Assembly: GCA_039916225.1 (NCBI GenBank) | Contig: JBDSLU010000275.1 | Location: 1-10,151 of the forward strand | Length of the DNA stretch: 10,151 nt | DNA from: JBDSLU01 sp039916225 | Lineage (GTDB): Bacteria; Acidobacteriota; Vicinamibacteria; Vicinamibacterales; Vicinamibacteraceae | Reading direction: 5' to 3' | Shown: piece by piece, positions 1-6,143 of the stretch | Numbering within the stretch: the first letter of the stretch is position 1 | How the letters are laid out: every line of letters starts with the position of its first letter | The notes under the pieces: model-generated | Told to the model about the DNA's origin: nothing | The model's database searches: none | The model's input: only the letters and a program-made list of their open reading frames with translations | Program-made: the position numbers and the translations under genes

Positions 1-2693
1 TCGGCGTTGGCGAAGAAGCCCTGCTGCCCGATGAACGACAGGTACTCGTAGCCGCGCATCTCGGAGTTGCCGCCGAAGTAGCTGAAGTCGGGGTTGGCGC
101 CCCAGCTCTTGAACCCCTTGAAGCGCAGCGCGAACAGGCCCGAGGTCCCGATGCGCAGGTACTTGCGCGCGTCGAGGTCGACGGTCTGGTAGGACAGCAG
201 GCTGCCGCCCTTGGGCGCCGCATCGTAGGCCAGCCGCACGGTGCTGCCGGCGACCGGGCCGAACTCGCGGAACACCGTGTCCTCGTGCACGAAGGCGACG
301 CCGAGCGGTATCGACGTGCCTTCGCGCAGCAGCGGCGCGCCGTAGTACTGCGTCTGGTAGTCGCGCGAGATCTGCTCGACGGTCGGGTCGTCGAACTGCT
401 CGTTGTAGCGGACCGCGCCGGCCGACATCTCGATGCGCGTGTAGCGGCTGAGCGGATACGGCGCGAACAGCGTGCCGCCGGTGATCGTGCGGGTGGCGAT
501 CGAGTCGTCGCGGTCGAGGAACGGCGTCAGGCCCAGGCTCAGGGCGTAGTAGTCGGCGTTGCCGTAGAAGAACGTCGTCTGCTGGAAGCCCTGCACGGCG
601 TACTGCATGCGCCGTGACAGGTTCAGGTACGAGCCGGCGATGGTGCGGAACTGCGACACCGAGGCGACGTAGAAGTTGAACTGCTTGTCGCCGAGCACGT
701 CCGCGAACGAGATCTGCGTGCCGCCGAACAGGTCGCCGCCGCTGGTGACGCCGACGTTCAGGGGCGGACGGCCGTCGAGGAACATCTTCTCGAACGGGCC
801 CTTCTTCTTCTGGTTCGCCTGCACCAGCGTGTGCGTGAGCGGCGCCTGGAAGTCGATGACCGGACCGGGCTCGCCGAAGTCACGCGACGCGACGGTGGCC
901 TTGGTGTCCTTCGGGATGAGCGTGTGCAGCCCGTACTCGCCCTTGAAGTAGGTGACGAAGGCGATCTTGGGCGTGGTGCCGTCCTTGATCACGACCGTCG
1001 ACAGGTTGCCGGTCAGGGTGTCGGTGTACTGCTTCAGCTCGCCGGTCTTCAGGCTGAGCGTCCACAGGTTGTAGATGTTGCCGTTGCGCGCCTCTTCGGG
1101 CGACACCGGCCGCGCCGGGTCGATGGCCGTCGACGAGAAGACCAGCGTGTCGTTGTCGTAGTACTGCGGCGTCGCGTCGTCGTGCGTGCCGAAGGTGAGC
1201 TGCGTCTTGGCGCGGGTGGCGAGATCCAGCTTGAAGATCTTGTTGTTGCCGCTGACGCGGGCCAGGTAGACGAGCGACTTGCCGTCCGGCGACGCCGTCG
1301 GCGAGTAGTCGGCGAAGTCGTCCTGGGTCAGGTTGGTGAGCTGCTTGCTCTCGGGATCGATCGACCAGATGTCGCCGATGCCGTTCTTGAGCGCCGAGAA
1401 GTAGACCAGCTTGCCGTCCGGCGACCAGTCGGGCGACTCGGGGACGTCGACCGACTTCAGTTCGATGCGGACTTCGGTCTTGTCGGTGACGACGTTCTGG
1501 ACGATCAGCGACCGCTGCTTCTCGGTGCGGGCGAAGTAGACCAGGCGGTCGCCGACCGGCGACCAGGACATCCACGGCACCGTGTTCCAGCGCGCGCCGG
1601 GCACGGCGATGTACTCGAAGCCGCGATCCTTGTCGAAGCCGGGCGTCAGGTTGCGGACGACCGAGCCGTCCTTGGCCGAGATGAGGACGAGGTCCAGCTC
1701 CTGATCCTTGCGGTTGCCCGAGACGCCGGCGAACAGGTCGCCCGACGGCGACGGCTCGATCGACAGCAGGCTCGAGAACTTCGACTTGCGGGCGTCGGGC
1801 GCCAGGTTGCGGCCGTAATCGACCGGCCGCTCGCGGTCGCGGAAGACCTTGAAGCGATCCTTCAGGTACTTCTCGAACTGCTGGTCGAACTCGTCGGCCT
1901 TGATGCGGAACGCCTCCTCGAAGGGTGTCGTCCCGCCGCCGATGACGGTCTTGCGCAGCGAGAAGATGTACTGCCGGACGCCTTCCTTGCCCCACTTCGA
2001 CTCGATGAACTCGAAGCAGGCGTGGCCGAGGTTGTAGACCAGGCGCGGGTTGGTGAAGCCGCCGTAGCCCTCGAAGTCGGTCATCTTCGGCACGATGTCG
2101 GCGACCGCGACGTCGCGGACCGTCATCAGGTCGAGGGGATTCCAGACGCCGGCCATGTAGTCGGACAGGCCTTCGTCGACCCACAGCGGGATGCCGCGCT
2201 GCACCAGGCCGCGCGGAATGATGTCGAACTCGAAGATGTGGGTCAGCTCGTGGGTGATCAGCCGGTAGAGCTGGTCGGGGGGCTCGTCGATCGGCAACAC
2301 CATCCGATCCCGGGTCGGCTCGGCGAAGGCGGCGACGCCCTCGGGGACCTCCGACGGGATGACGTTCTGCTGCTGGAACTCGGCCTGCGTCTTGAACAGC
2401 ACCAGCGGCACCTTGGCGCCGAGGTCGTGCTTCAACTCAGTGCTGACGTGCTGATACGCGCTCTCGGCATAGCCGGCGACGCGCTCGAGGTGCTGCTCGA
2501 GGTCAGGGTAGTAATAGATCTGGAAGTGGTCCGTCGTGTAGATGTGCCACTGGAAGTTGTCGTAGCGGATGCGGTTCTTGCCGAAGTAGGGCACGAACGG
2601 CGTCTGGGCCAGGACATCGGCGGCGTACAGCACGGCGAACACAACGGCTGCGGCCGACAGCAAGGGGCGGCGGCGCCGAAGGAGCTGAAACAT
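1..2693 (-). CDS. Exported MA-like zinc peptidase / PD40 propeller / outer-membrane barrel fusion (3' end missing)
   Basis: About 897 residues are visible and the gene runs off the left edge. The start at 2693 is preceded by GAGGTG and followed by a signal peptide: RRRR, a hydrophobic stretch to residue 28, and likely cleavage after VLA (29). Residues ~40-260 resemble the peptidase MA-like gluzincin domain: HELTH at 148-152 (zinc ligands H148 and H152, catalytic E149), then LWVDEG with E174 as probable third ligand. Residues ~300-585 hold WD40-like PD40/TolB propeller blades (SPSGDLFAG, WSPDGKLVYFSA, ASPDGKSLVYLA). From ~635 the protein turns into amphipathic aromatic-rich strands like a BamA/Omp85-type barrel, including GNSEMRGY near 876-882, similar to the VRGY/F motif of that superfamily. 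The likely place is the outer membrane, with the peptidase and propeller in the periplasm or at the surface. The substrate is unknown. Domain calls are firm; overall function is inferred. Confidence 0.9.
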   Translation of the reverse strand, partial: MFQLLRRRRPLLSAAAVVFAVLYAADVLAQTPFVPYFGKNRIRYDNFQWHIYTTDHFQIYYYPDLEQHLERVAGYAESAYQHVSTELKHDLGAKVPLVLFKTQAEFQQQNVIPSEVPEGVAAFAEPTRDRMVLPIDEPPDQLYRLITHELTHIFEFDIIPRGLVQRGIPLWVDEGLSDYMAGVWNPLDLMTVRDVAVADIVPKMTDFEGYGGFTNPRLVYNLGHACFEFIESKWGKEGVRQYIFSLRKTVIGGGTTPFEEAFRIKADEFDQQFEKYLKDRFKVFRDRERPVDYGRNLAPDARKSKFSSLLSIEPSPSGDLFAGVSGNRKDQELDLVLISAKDGSVVRNLTPGFDKDRGFEYIAVPGARWNTVPWMSWSPVGDRLVYFARTEKQRSLIVQNVVTDKTEVRIELKSVDVPESPDWSPDGKLVYFSALKNGIGDIWSIDPESKQLTNLTQDDFADYSPTASPDGKSLVYLARVSGNNKIFKLDLATRAKTQLTFGTHDDATPQYYDNDTLVFSSTAIDPARPVSPEEARNGNIYNLWTLSLKTGELKQYTDTLTGNLSTVVIKDGTTPKIAFVTYFKGEYGLHTLIPKDTKATVASRDFGEPGPVIDFQAPLTHTLVQANQKKKGPFEKMFLDGRPPLNVGVTSGGDLFGGTQISFADVLGDKQFNFYVASVSQFRTIAGSYLNLSRRMQYAVQGFQQTTFFYGNADYYALSLGLTPFLDRDDSIATRTITGGTLFAPYPLSRYTRIEMSAGAVRYNEQFDDPTVEQISRDYQTQYYGAPLLREGTSIPLGVAFVHEDTVFREFGPVAGSTVRLAYDAAPKGGSLLSYQTVDLDARKYLRIGTSGLFALRFKGFKSWGANPDFSYFGGNSEMRGYEYLSFIGQQGFFANA

Positions 2694-3068
2694 GGAGGGA
2701 CACCTCTGCGGGCGATGATGACGCGACGGGCTGACGCGTAGGCTGGCCGGGTCGGTCCACAGCTTACCGGGACAATACCCGAGCCCGCAATCGACGCGGT
2801 GCGGCGTCGACTGGCCAGCGCAAGAGACATGCCCTCGCCGCGGGGCCACATCGTCGAGGTTACGTCGGCGACGCGGCGGGCGGATGTCCTCCTGTGGACA
2901 CGGCGCGCCGGCCGCGATCGACACCGGCGGAGGACACTTCCGCCGCTGCCGTCGTCGGCCTGGCCTCCTTGGATTGCACCGGAGGATAATCGTCCGGGTG
3001 CGTCACCGGCGGTGCCTGCCGGGCGTAGAGTCTGGTGAGCGGCCGGCGGCCGCCTTCCGAGGAGTGTC
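2694..3068. other. Divergent intergenic region, no convincing gene
   Basis: This 375-bp gap separates the leftward peptidase/barrel gene from the rightward thioredoxin gene. Short open frames exist on both strands, but they are rich in Arg, Pro and Ala, lack good ribosome-binding sites and match nothing I recognise. It holds weak -10-like hexamers for each flanking gene (TATTGT on the minus strand at 2777-2772; GATAAT at 2985-2990 and TAGAGT at 3026-3031 on the plus strand), none with a good -35. It also holds an 8-bp inverted repeat, TGTCCTCC at 2885-2892 and GGAGGACA at 2929-2936, whose left arm can also form a 5-bp hairpin with GGACA at 2896-2900. No Rho-independent terminator or known riboswitch is evident. 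Confidence 0.6.
2985..2990 (+). promoter_or_regulatory. Candidate -10 element upstream of the thioredoxin gene
   Basis: GATAAT matches the sigma-70 -10 consensus at five of six bases in an otherwise GC-rich stretch and would give a leader of about 70 nt for the gene at 3069. No recognisable -35 lies 16-18 bp upstream, and TAGAGT at 3026-3031 is a competing candidate, so this is weak. Confidence 0.3.
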
Positions 3069-3641
3069 ATGAGCGATCGGCGGTGGATGGTGGCGGCGGC
3101 GGCTGCGGTGGGCCTCGGCCTGGCGGCGATTCCCTTCATGGGCACCCGGGCGGAGCAGCCGGCCGGCGCCAGTGCGAGCACCGGCAAGGCCGGCTCGACC
3201 GGGGCGTCCGCGGTCTGCGACGGGAAGGCGAAGAAGGCCCCCGACTTCGAGCTGTCCGACTACGCCGGCAAGAAGGTCCGGCTCGCCGATTACAAGGGCA
3301 AGGTCGTCTTCGTGAACTTCTGGGCGACGTGGTGCGGGCCCTGCAAATATGAGATCCCGATGTTCGTCGACCTGCAGCAGCGCTACGGCCCGCAAGGCCT
3401 CAACTTCCTCGGCATCTCGGTCGACGATCCGGTCGAGGAACTCAAGCCGTTCGTCGACCAGTACAAGATGAACTACCCGGTGCTGGTCGGGCTGGGGCAT
3501 GAGGAAGTGCAGGAAGCCTACGGTCCAATGGTGGGCATCCCGGTAACGGTCGTTATTGGCCGTGACGGCAACGTCTGCACCCGCTATTTCGGCCTTCGCT
3601 CGAAGGATCGCTTCGAAGCCGACATCAAGGCCCTGCTGTAA
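3069..3641 (+). CDS. TlpA/ResA-like periplasmic thioredoxin-fold protein
   Basis: This 190-aa exported thiol-disulfide oxidoreductase has GAGGAG 5 nt before its ATG. Residues 1-28 form a signal peptide or anchor (DRR, then an Ala/Gly/Val core, possible cleavage after TRA at 28). A low-complexity Ala/Ser/Gly linker runs to ~48, and the thioredoxin fold follows: APDFELSDYAGKKVRL, then VVFVNFWATWCGPC with active-site Cys89 and Cys92, and GIPVT with the cis-proline at P158. This layout is typical of TlpA/ResA/AhpC-TSA-like proteins, which reduce periplasmic disulfides, for example in cytochrome c maturation. No cytochrome-biogenesis gene lies nearby, so the partner is unknown. Two further cysteines, Cys50 just before the fold and Cys170 in the GNVC strand, are not part of the active site. 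There is no lipobox cysteine, so it is probably soluble or held by its N-terminal helix. It appears monocistronic; the next gene is 112 bp away. Confidence 0.92.
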   Translation: MSDRRWMVAAAAAVGLGLAAIPFMGTRAEQPAGASASTGKAGSTGASAVCDGKAKKAPDFELSDYAGKKVRLADYKGKVVFVNFWATWCGPCKYEIPMFVDLQQRYGPQGLNFLGISVDDPVEELKPFVDQYKMNYPVLVGLGHEEVQEAYGPMVGIPVTVVIGRDGNVCTRYFGLRSKDRFEADIKALL

Positions 3642-3691
3642 GGGCTGTCCGGCCGCCGACAGGCACCGTCCGGGCGCCGACCCACACCGTG

Positions 3692-3707
3692 ACGGTAGGC
3701 GTACCGT
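3692..3707. repeat. Short inverted repeat downstream of the thioredoxin gene
   Basis: ACGGTA, a GGCG loop and TACCGT form a perfect 6-bp hairpin 50 nt after the thioredoxin stop. A second ACCGT at 3687-3691 can pair alternatively with the same ACGGT. No U-run follows, so a Rho-independent terminator is not supported; a chance hairpin is possible. Confidence 0.3.
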
Positions 3708-3738
3708 GCCCTGACACAGGCCGGCGGCGGCCATGGTG

Positions 3739-3744
3739 TATCAT
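3739..3744 (+). promoter_or_regulatory. Candidate -10 element close to the start of the 74-aa gene
   Basis: TATCAT ends 9 nt before the ATG at 3754. Transcription from it would give a leaderless or nearly leaderless message, which fits the absence of a clear Shine-Dalgarno sequence there. No convincing -35 sits at 16-18 bp upstream. Confidence 0.35.
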
Positions 3745-3753
3745 CGAGCCACG

Positions 3754-3978
3754 ATGTTGAAGGGCTTCACACATGCGCGACTCGCCTGCGGCTGTCGCGT
3801 CGCTTTCCGCGAGGGCGTGGAAGGCAGTCCGGTGACGATTGTGGTCGATCAGAAGTCGCCGGGATGCCCCCTGATGCTCCACGTGCAGGACTTCCCGCTC
3901 TACGACTACCGCGAGTCCATGCGTCCATCGACGCGCCTCGGTCCCCCCGAGGAAGAAGAGTTCGAAGAAGAAGGATGA
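3754..3978 (+). CDS. Small cysteine-containing protein with acidic tail, coupled to desaturase
   Basis: I do not recognise this 74-aa protein. It opens MLKGFTHARLACGC and has three cysteines: Cys12 and Cys14 in a CGC motif and Cys38 in SPGCP, followed by His43. Together these could form a small metal site or a redox site. The middle, SPVTIVVDQKSPGCPLMLH, looks like two beta strands. The C-terminus is a strongly acidic run of Glu from residue 66. There is no signal peptide or TM helix, so it is probably cytoplasmic. The start at 3754 is preferred because a TATCAT element lies just before it; an in-frame ATG at 3733 would add seven residues (MVYHRAT) and place that TATCAT inside the gene. The gene ends by ATGA overlap with the desaturase, and the codons of its acidic tail also form the purine-rich ribosome-binding site of that gene. 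This linkage is the best evidence that it is real and related to the desaturase. Confidence 0.72.
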   Translation: MLKGFTHARLACGCRVAFREGVEGSPVTIVVDQKSPGCPLMLHVQDFPLYDYRESMRPSTRLGPPEEEEFEEEG

Positions 3979-4871
3979 GCGGCATCGGGCACGCCGCGGA
4001 GCGATCCGCCGGGTCGTGGGTGTCGGTCTCGGTCTTCTGGCTCGTCCAGACCTCGGCGCTGCTGGTCTTCTTCGTCCCGTTCGCCTGGCCGCTGGTCGGC
4101 CTGTGGGCGGTGATGCACTTCGTGCGGGCCATCGGCCTGACCCTGACGTTCCACCGCTACCTGGCGCACCGCGCCTTCAAGATGGGCCGTTTCACCCAGT
4201 TCGTCTGGGCGCTGATCGGCACGTCGGCGATGCAGAAGGGGCCGCTCTGGTGGGCCGGGCACCACGTCACGCACCACAAGTACTCCGACCGCGACGGCGA
4301 TCCGCACAGCCCGCACGTCAGCAGCCTGTACCACGCCCACATCGGCTGGTTCACCAACGACGTCCGCTACAACAAGATCGAGCCGAACAATCCGGTCGTC
4401 CGCGACTTCGGCAAGTTCCCCGAGTTGCGGATCATGAACGAGCACTACTGGGCGCCACCGGCGGCGCTGGCGCTCGGCATGTATCTCTACGGCGGCATGC
4501 AGTGGCTGGCCTGGGGCTTCCTGCTGCCGACGATGACGCTGGCGCACGCGACGTTCTGCATCAACACGGTCAATCACCTGATCGGCTCGCGCCGCTTCAA
4601 AACGATGGACCAGTCGCGCAACAACGTCTTCACCGCGATCTTCGCGGTGGGCGAGGGCTGGCACAACAACCACCACCGGTACCAGCGATCGGCGCGCAAC
4701 GGCTTCTATTGGTGGGAGTTCGATCCGACCTACTACGTGATCGCCGTGATGGGCTGGCTGGGGCTGGCGTGGGACATCCAGCCGGTGCCCGAGCGCATCT
4801 ACCGCGAGGCCGAAGCGCAGACCCTGGCGGCGCCCGAGCCCGACCTCGATCCGTCGGCTGAATCCGCCTGA
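3975..4871 (+). CDS. Membrane fatty-acid (acyl-CoA or acyl-lipid) delta-9-type desaturase
   Basis: This 298-aa integral membrane di-iron desaturase introduces a cis double bond into fatty acyl chains using O2 and an electron donor, adjusting membrane fluidity. The three diagnostic histidine boxes are intact: HRYLAH at 60-65, HHVTHH at 96-101 and HNNHH at 230-234 within EGWHNNHHRY. The extra ligand motif NTVNH (N197, H201), equivalent to NxxxH in stearoyl-CoA desaturases, is also present. Hydrophobic hairpins lie at about 16-58 and 160-195. Length fits the compact bacterial acyl-CoA/lipid desaturase family, and no cytochrome b5 or ferredoxin domain is fused, so electrons must come from elsewhere. 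I chose the start at 3975 because it overlaps the upstream stop as ATGA and has GAAGAAGAAGG directly before it; an upstream in-frame ATG at 3864 would add an Arg/Pro-rich, unrelated extension inside the preceding gene. Regioselectivity is inferred from family resemblance. Confidence 0.95.
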   Translation: MSGIGHAAERSAGSWVSVSVFWLVQTSALLVFFVPFAWPLVGLWAVMHFVRAIGLTLTFHRYLAHRAFKMGRFTQFVWALIGTSAMQKGPLWWAGHHVTHHKYSDRDGDPHSPHVSSLYHAHIGWFTNDVRYNKIEPNNPVVRDFGKFPELRIMNEHYWAPPAALALGMYLYGGMQWLAWGFLLPTMTLAHATFCINTVNHLIGSRRFKTMDQSRNNVFTAIFAVGEGWHNNHHRYQRSARNGFYWWEFDPTYYVIAVMGWLGLAWDIQPVPERIYREAEAQTLAAPEPDLDPSAESA

Positions 4872-4898
4872 GTCGGCCGCGCGTCCGCGCCGCCGCTC

Positions 4899-5093
4899 CT
4901 ACCCCTTCCCGCCTCGCTCCTTCGCGGGCCGGTCCATGCCGCGCTCACCGAGCCGGCCTTCCTGCTTCAGCACTCGGCGCAGCACGAACTCGATCTGCCC
5001 GTTGAGCGAGCGCAGATCGTCGTTCGCCCAGCGCTGGAGTGCGTCCAGCACCTCCGGGTCGATGCGCAGCAGGAAGGCCTTGCGGTCGGACAT
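4899..5093 (-). CDS. Arc-like ribbon-helix-helix DNA-binding protein
   Basis: This 64-aa protein has the build of an Arc/MetJ-type ribbon-helix-helix repressor. A short N-terminal strand (KAFLLRID, residues 5-12) would insert into the DNA major groove as half of a dimeric sheet. Helix A is PEVLDALQRWANDDL, the turn and start of helix B are SLNGQI (compare SVNSEI in phage Arc), and helix B runs to about residue 45. The last 20 residues are charged and Gly-rich, probably disordered. It begins 6 nt after the SPFH gene's stop with a weak AAGG site, so the two are co-transcribed. No toxin-like gene adjoins it, so although such proteins are often labelled HicB-like antitoxin, autoregulation of the SPFH operon is more likely here. 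The convergent desaturase stops 27 bp away with no visible terminator between them. Confidence 0.85.
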   Translation of the reverse strand: MSDRKAFLLRIDPEVLDALQRWANDDLRSLNGQIEFVLRRVLKQEGRLGERGMDRPAKERGGKG

Positions 5094-5099
5094 GGCGCC

Positions 5100-5969
5100 T
5101 TACTGATAGATCGTCCCGGTGTTGACGATCGGCTGCGCACCGCGCTCGCCGCACAGCACCACCAGCAGGTTGCTGACCATGGCCGCCTTGCGCTCCTCGT
5201 CAAGCGTGACGATGCCCTTGGTCGCCAACATCGACAAGGCCATCTCCACCATGCCGACGGCGCCTTCGACGATGCGCTGGCGGGCGGCGATGATCGCGCC
5301 GGCCTGCTGCCGCTGCAGCATGGCCCCGGCGATCTCGGGCGCGTAGGCGAGATGGCTGATGCGGGCTTCGAGCACCTCGACGCCGGCCTTCGCCAGCCGA
5401 TCCTGGATCTCGCGCTTGAGGTGCTCGGCGACGGCGGCGGTGTGGCCGCGCAGTGAGGTCTGCAGATCGTCGTGCGCGTCGTAGGGGTAGCTGGTGGCAA
5501 GGTTTCGCAGCGCCGCCTCGGTCTGAATGTGGACGTAGTTGTTGTAGTCGTCGACCTCGAACAGCGCCTCGGCGGTGTCGACGACACGCCAGACCACCAC
5601 CGACGCGATTTCGATCGGGTTGCCTTCGAGGTCGTTGACCTTCAGGTGCGAGCTCTCGAAGTTGCGGATACGGAGCGAGACGCGCCGCGTCGACATGAGC
5701 GGCATCACCCAGCGCAGGCCGGGCTCCTTGATGGTGCCGCTGTAGCTGCCGAACAGCTGCAGCACGCGCGCTTCGTTCGGGTTGACGACTTTCAGCCCGC
5801 ACAGCAGGACGAAGAACAGGACGGCCCCGGCGATGCCGGCGAGGATGCCCGGCGCCCAGGCCGGCTTGACGCTGTTGACGAAGAGCCAGACCGATACGCC
5901 GATGCCGGCGAGACCGACCAGCAGCATCAGCACTCCGTTCAGGGTCGGCCGGACCTGTTCCCGAATCAT
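5100..5969 (-). CDS. SPFH/band-7 (stomatin-prohibitin-like) membrane protein
   Basis: This 289-aa membrane scaffold protein belongs to the SPFH (stomatin, prohibitin, flotillin, HflK/C) superfamily, whose members form oligomers tied to membrane microdomains or to regulation of membrane proteases. Two N-terminal TM helices lie at ~12-34 and ~38-59. The band-7 domain begins VVNPNEARVLQLFGSYSGTIKEPGLRWVMPL (about 61-91), followed by alternating strands and VVVWRVVDTAEALFEVDDY. A long Ala/Glu/Gln-rich helical segment (about 185-245, including AGAIIAARQRIVEGAVGMVEMAL) is the usual oligomerisation region. The C-terminus ends NTGTIYQ. The start at 5969 has a perfect AAGGAGG 9 nt upstream; a longer in-frame reading to 6134 would cross the promoter and has no comparable site. 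It is the first gene of a two-gene operon with the RHH protein. No NfeD or protease partner is present in the window. Confidence 0.93.
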   Translation of the reverse strand: MIREQVRPTLNGVLMLLVGLAGIGVSVWLFVNSVKPAWAPGILAGIAGAVLFFVLLCGLKVVNPNEARVLQLFGSYSGTIKEPGLRWVMPLMSTRRVSLRIRNFESSHLKVNDLEGNPIEIASVVVWRVVDTAEALFEVDDYNNYVHIQTEAALRNLATSYPYDAHDDLQTSLRGHTAAVAEHLKREIQDRLAKAGVEVLEARISHLAYAPEIAGAMLQRQQAGAIIAARQRIVEGAVGMVEMALSMLATKGIVTLDEERKAAMVSNLLVVLCGERGAQPIVNTGTIYQ

Positions 5970-5978
5970 GACGACGGG

Positions 5979-5985
5979 CCTCCTT
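5979..5985 (-). promoter_or_regulatory. Strong ribosome-binding site of the SPFH gene
   Basis: On the minus strand AAGGAGG lies 9 nt before the ATG at 5969. It is the strongest Shine-Dalgarno sequence I noticed in the window and fixes the start codon against the longer in-frame alternative. Confidence 0.85.
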
Positions 5986-6021
5986 GCCTCGGGCGGCCGG
6001 CTCCCTTGCCGGCGGCGACGA

Positions 6022-6049
6022 GATGTCAAAGTGATATCACGTTGATATC
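6022..6049. promoter_or_regulatory. Three 11-bp-phased GATRTC boxes (candidate RHH operator)
   Basis: GATGTC at 6022-6027, GATATC at 6033-6038 and GATATC at 6044-6049 recur at exactly 11-bp steps, putting them on one face of the helix. The central box sits in a perfect 10-bp palindrome, GTGATATCAC (6031-6040). The array overlaps the -10 region and spacer of the candidate SPFH promoter, as expected for a repressor site. Ribbon-helix-helix proteins bind such short repeated boxes cooperatively as dimers, and an RHH gene is the second gene of this operon. That the RHH protein binds here is inference. Confidence 0.6.
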
Positions 6050-6059
6050 CAATTGTCCA
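6031..6059 (-). promoter_or_regulatory. Candidate sigma-70 promoter of the SPFH-RHH operon
   Basis: Read on the minus strand, TGGACA (6059-6054, five of six to TTGACA) and TATCAC (6036-6031, four of six to TATAAT) are separated by exactly 17 bp. This would start transcription near 6024 and give a leader of roughly 55 nt. The phased GATATC boxes overlap it. Confidence 0.5.
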
Positions 6060-6143
6060 GCTTTCCAGCTCGCGTGTACCCTGGCGATGTCCGGCCGCGT
6101 GTCCTTCTGCGGACGGCGCGGCTCGATCGACCAAGGCAGGTTC

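Noticed and set aside
880..2184. Minus-strand frame of 434 codons in another phase of the first gene
   Set aside because: It is Arg/Pro/Ala/Gly-rich and low in hydrophobic pattern, and it overlaps the recognised PD40 propeller coding frame completely.
831..2741. Plus-strand open frame of 636 codons opposite the peptidase/barrel gene
   Set aside because: It is a GC-bias shadow: dominated by Val, Asp, Arg, Leu and Gly without domain motifs, with no ribosome-binding site, while the minus strand encodes clear domains throughout.
2799..3038. Small plus-strand gene of 79 codons in the divergent gap
   Set aside because: Arg/Pro/Ala-rich composition, no good ribosome-binding site, and no resemblance to any protein I know.
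3864..3974. Longer start for the desaturase
   Set aside because: The 37 added residues are Arg/Pro-rich, unlike the family, and overlap the 74-aa gene; the ATGA junction with purine-rich site at 3975 is better.
4899..5093. Toxin-antitoxin module based on the RHH protein
   Set aside because: No toxin-like small gene lies on either side; the neighbours are an SPFH protein and a convergent desaturase.
5472..6143. Long upstream in-frame extension of the metzincin
   Set aside because: It lies antisense to the SPFH gene and across its promoter; the signal peptide and ribosome-binding site place the start at 6144.
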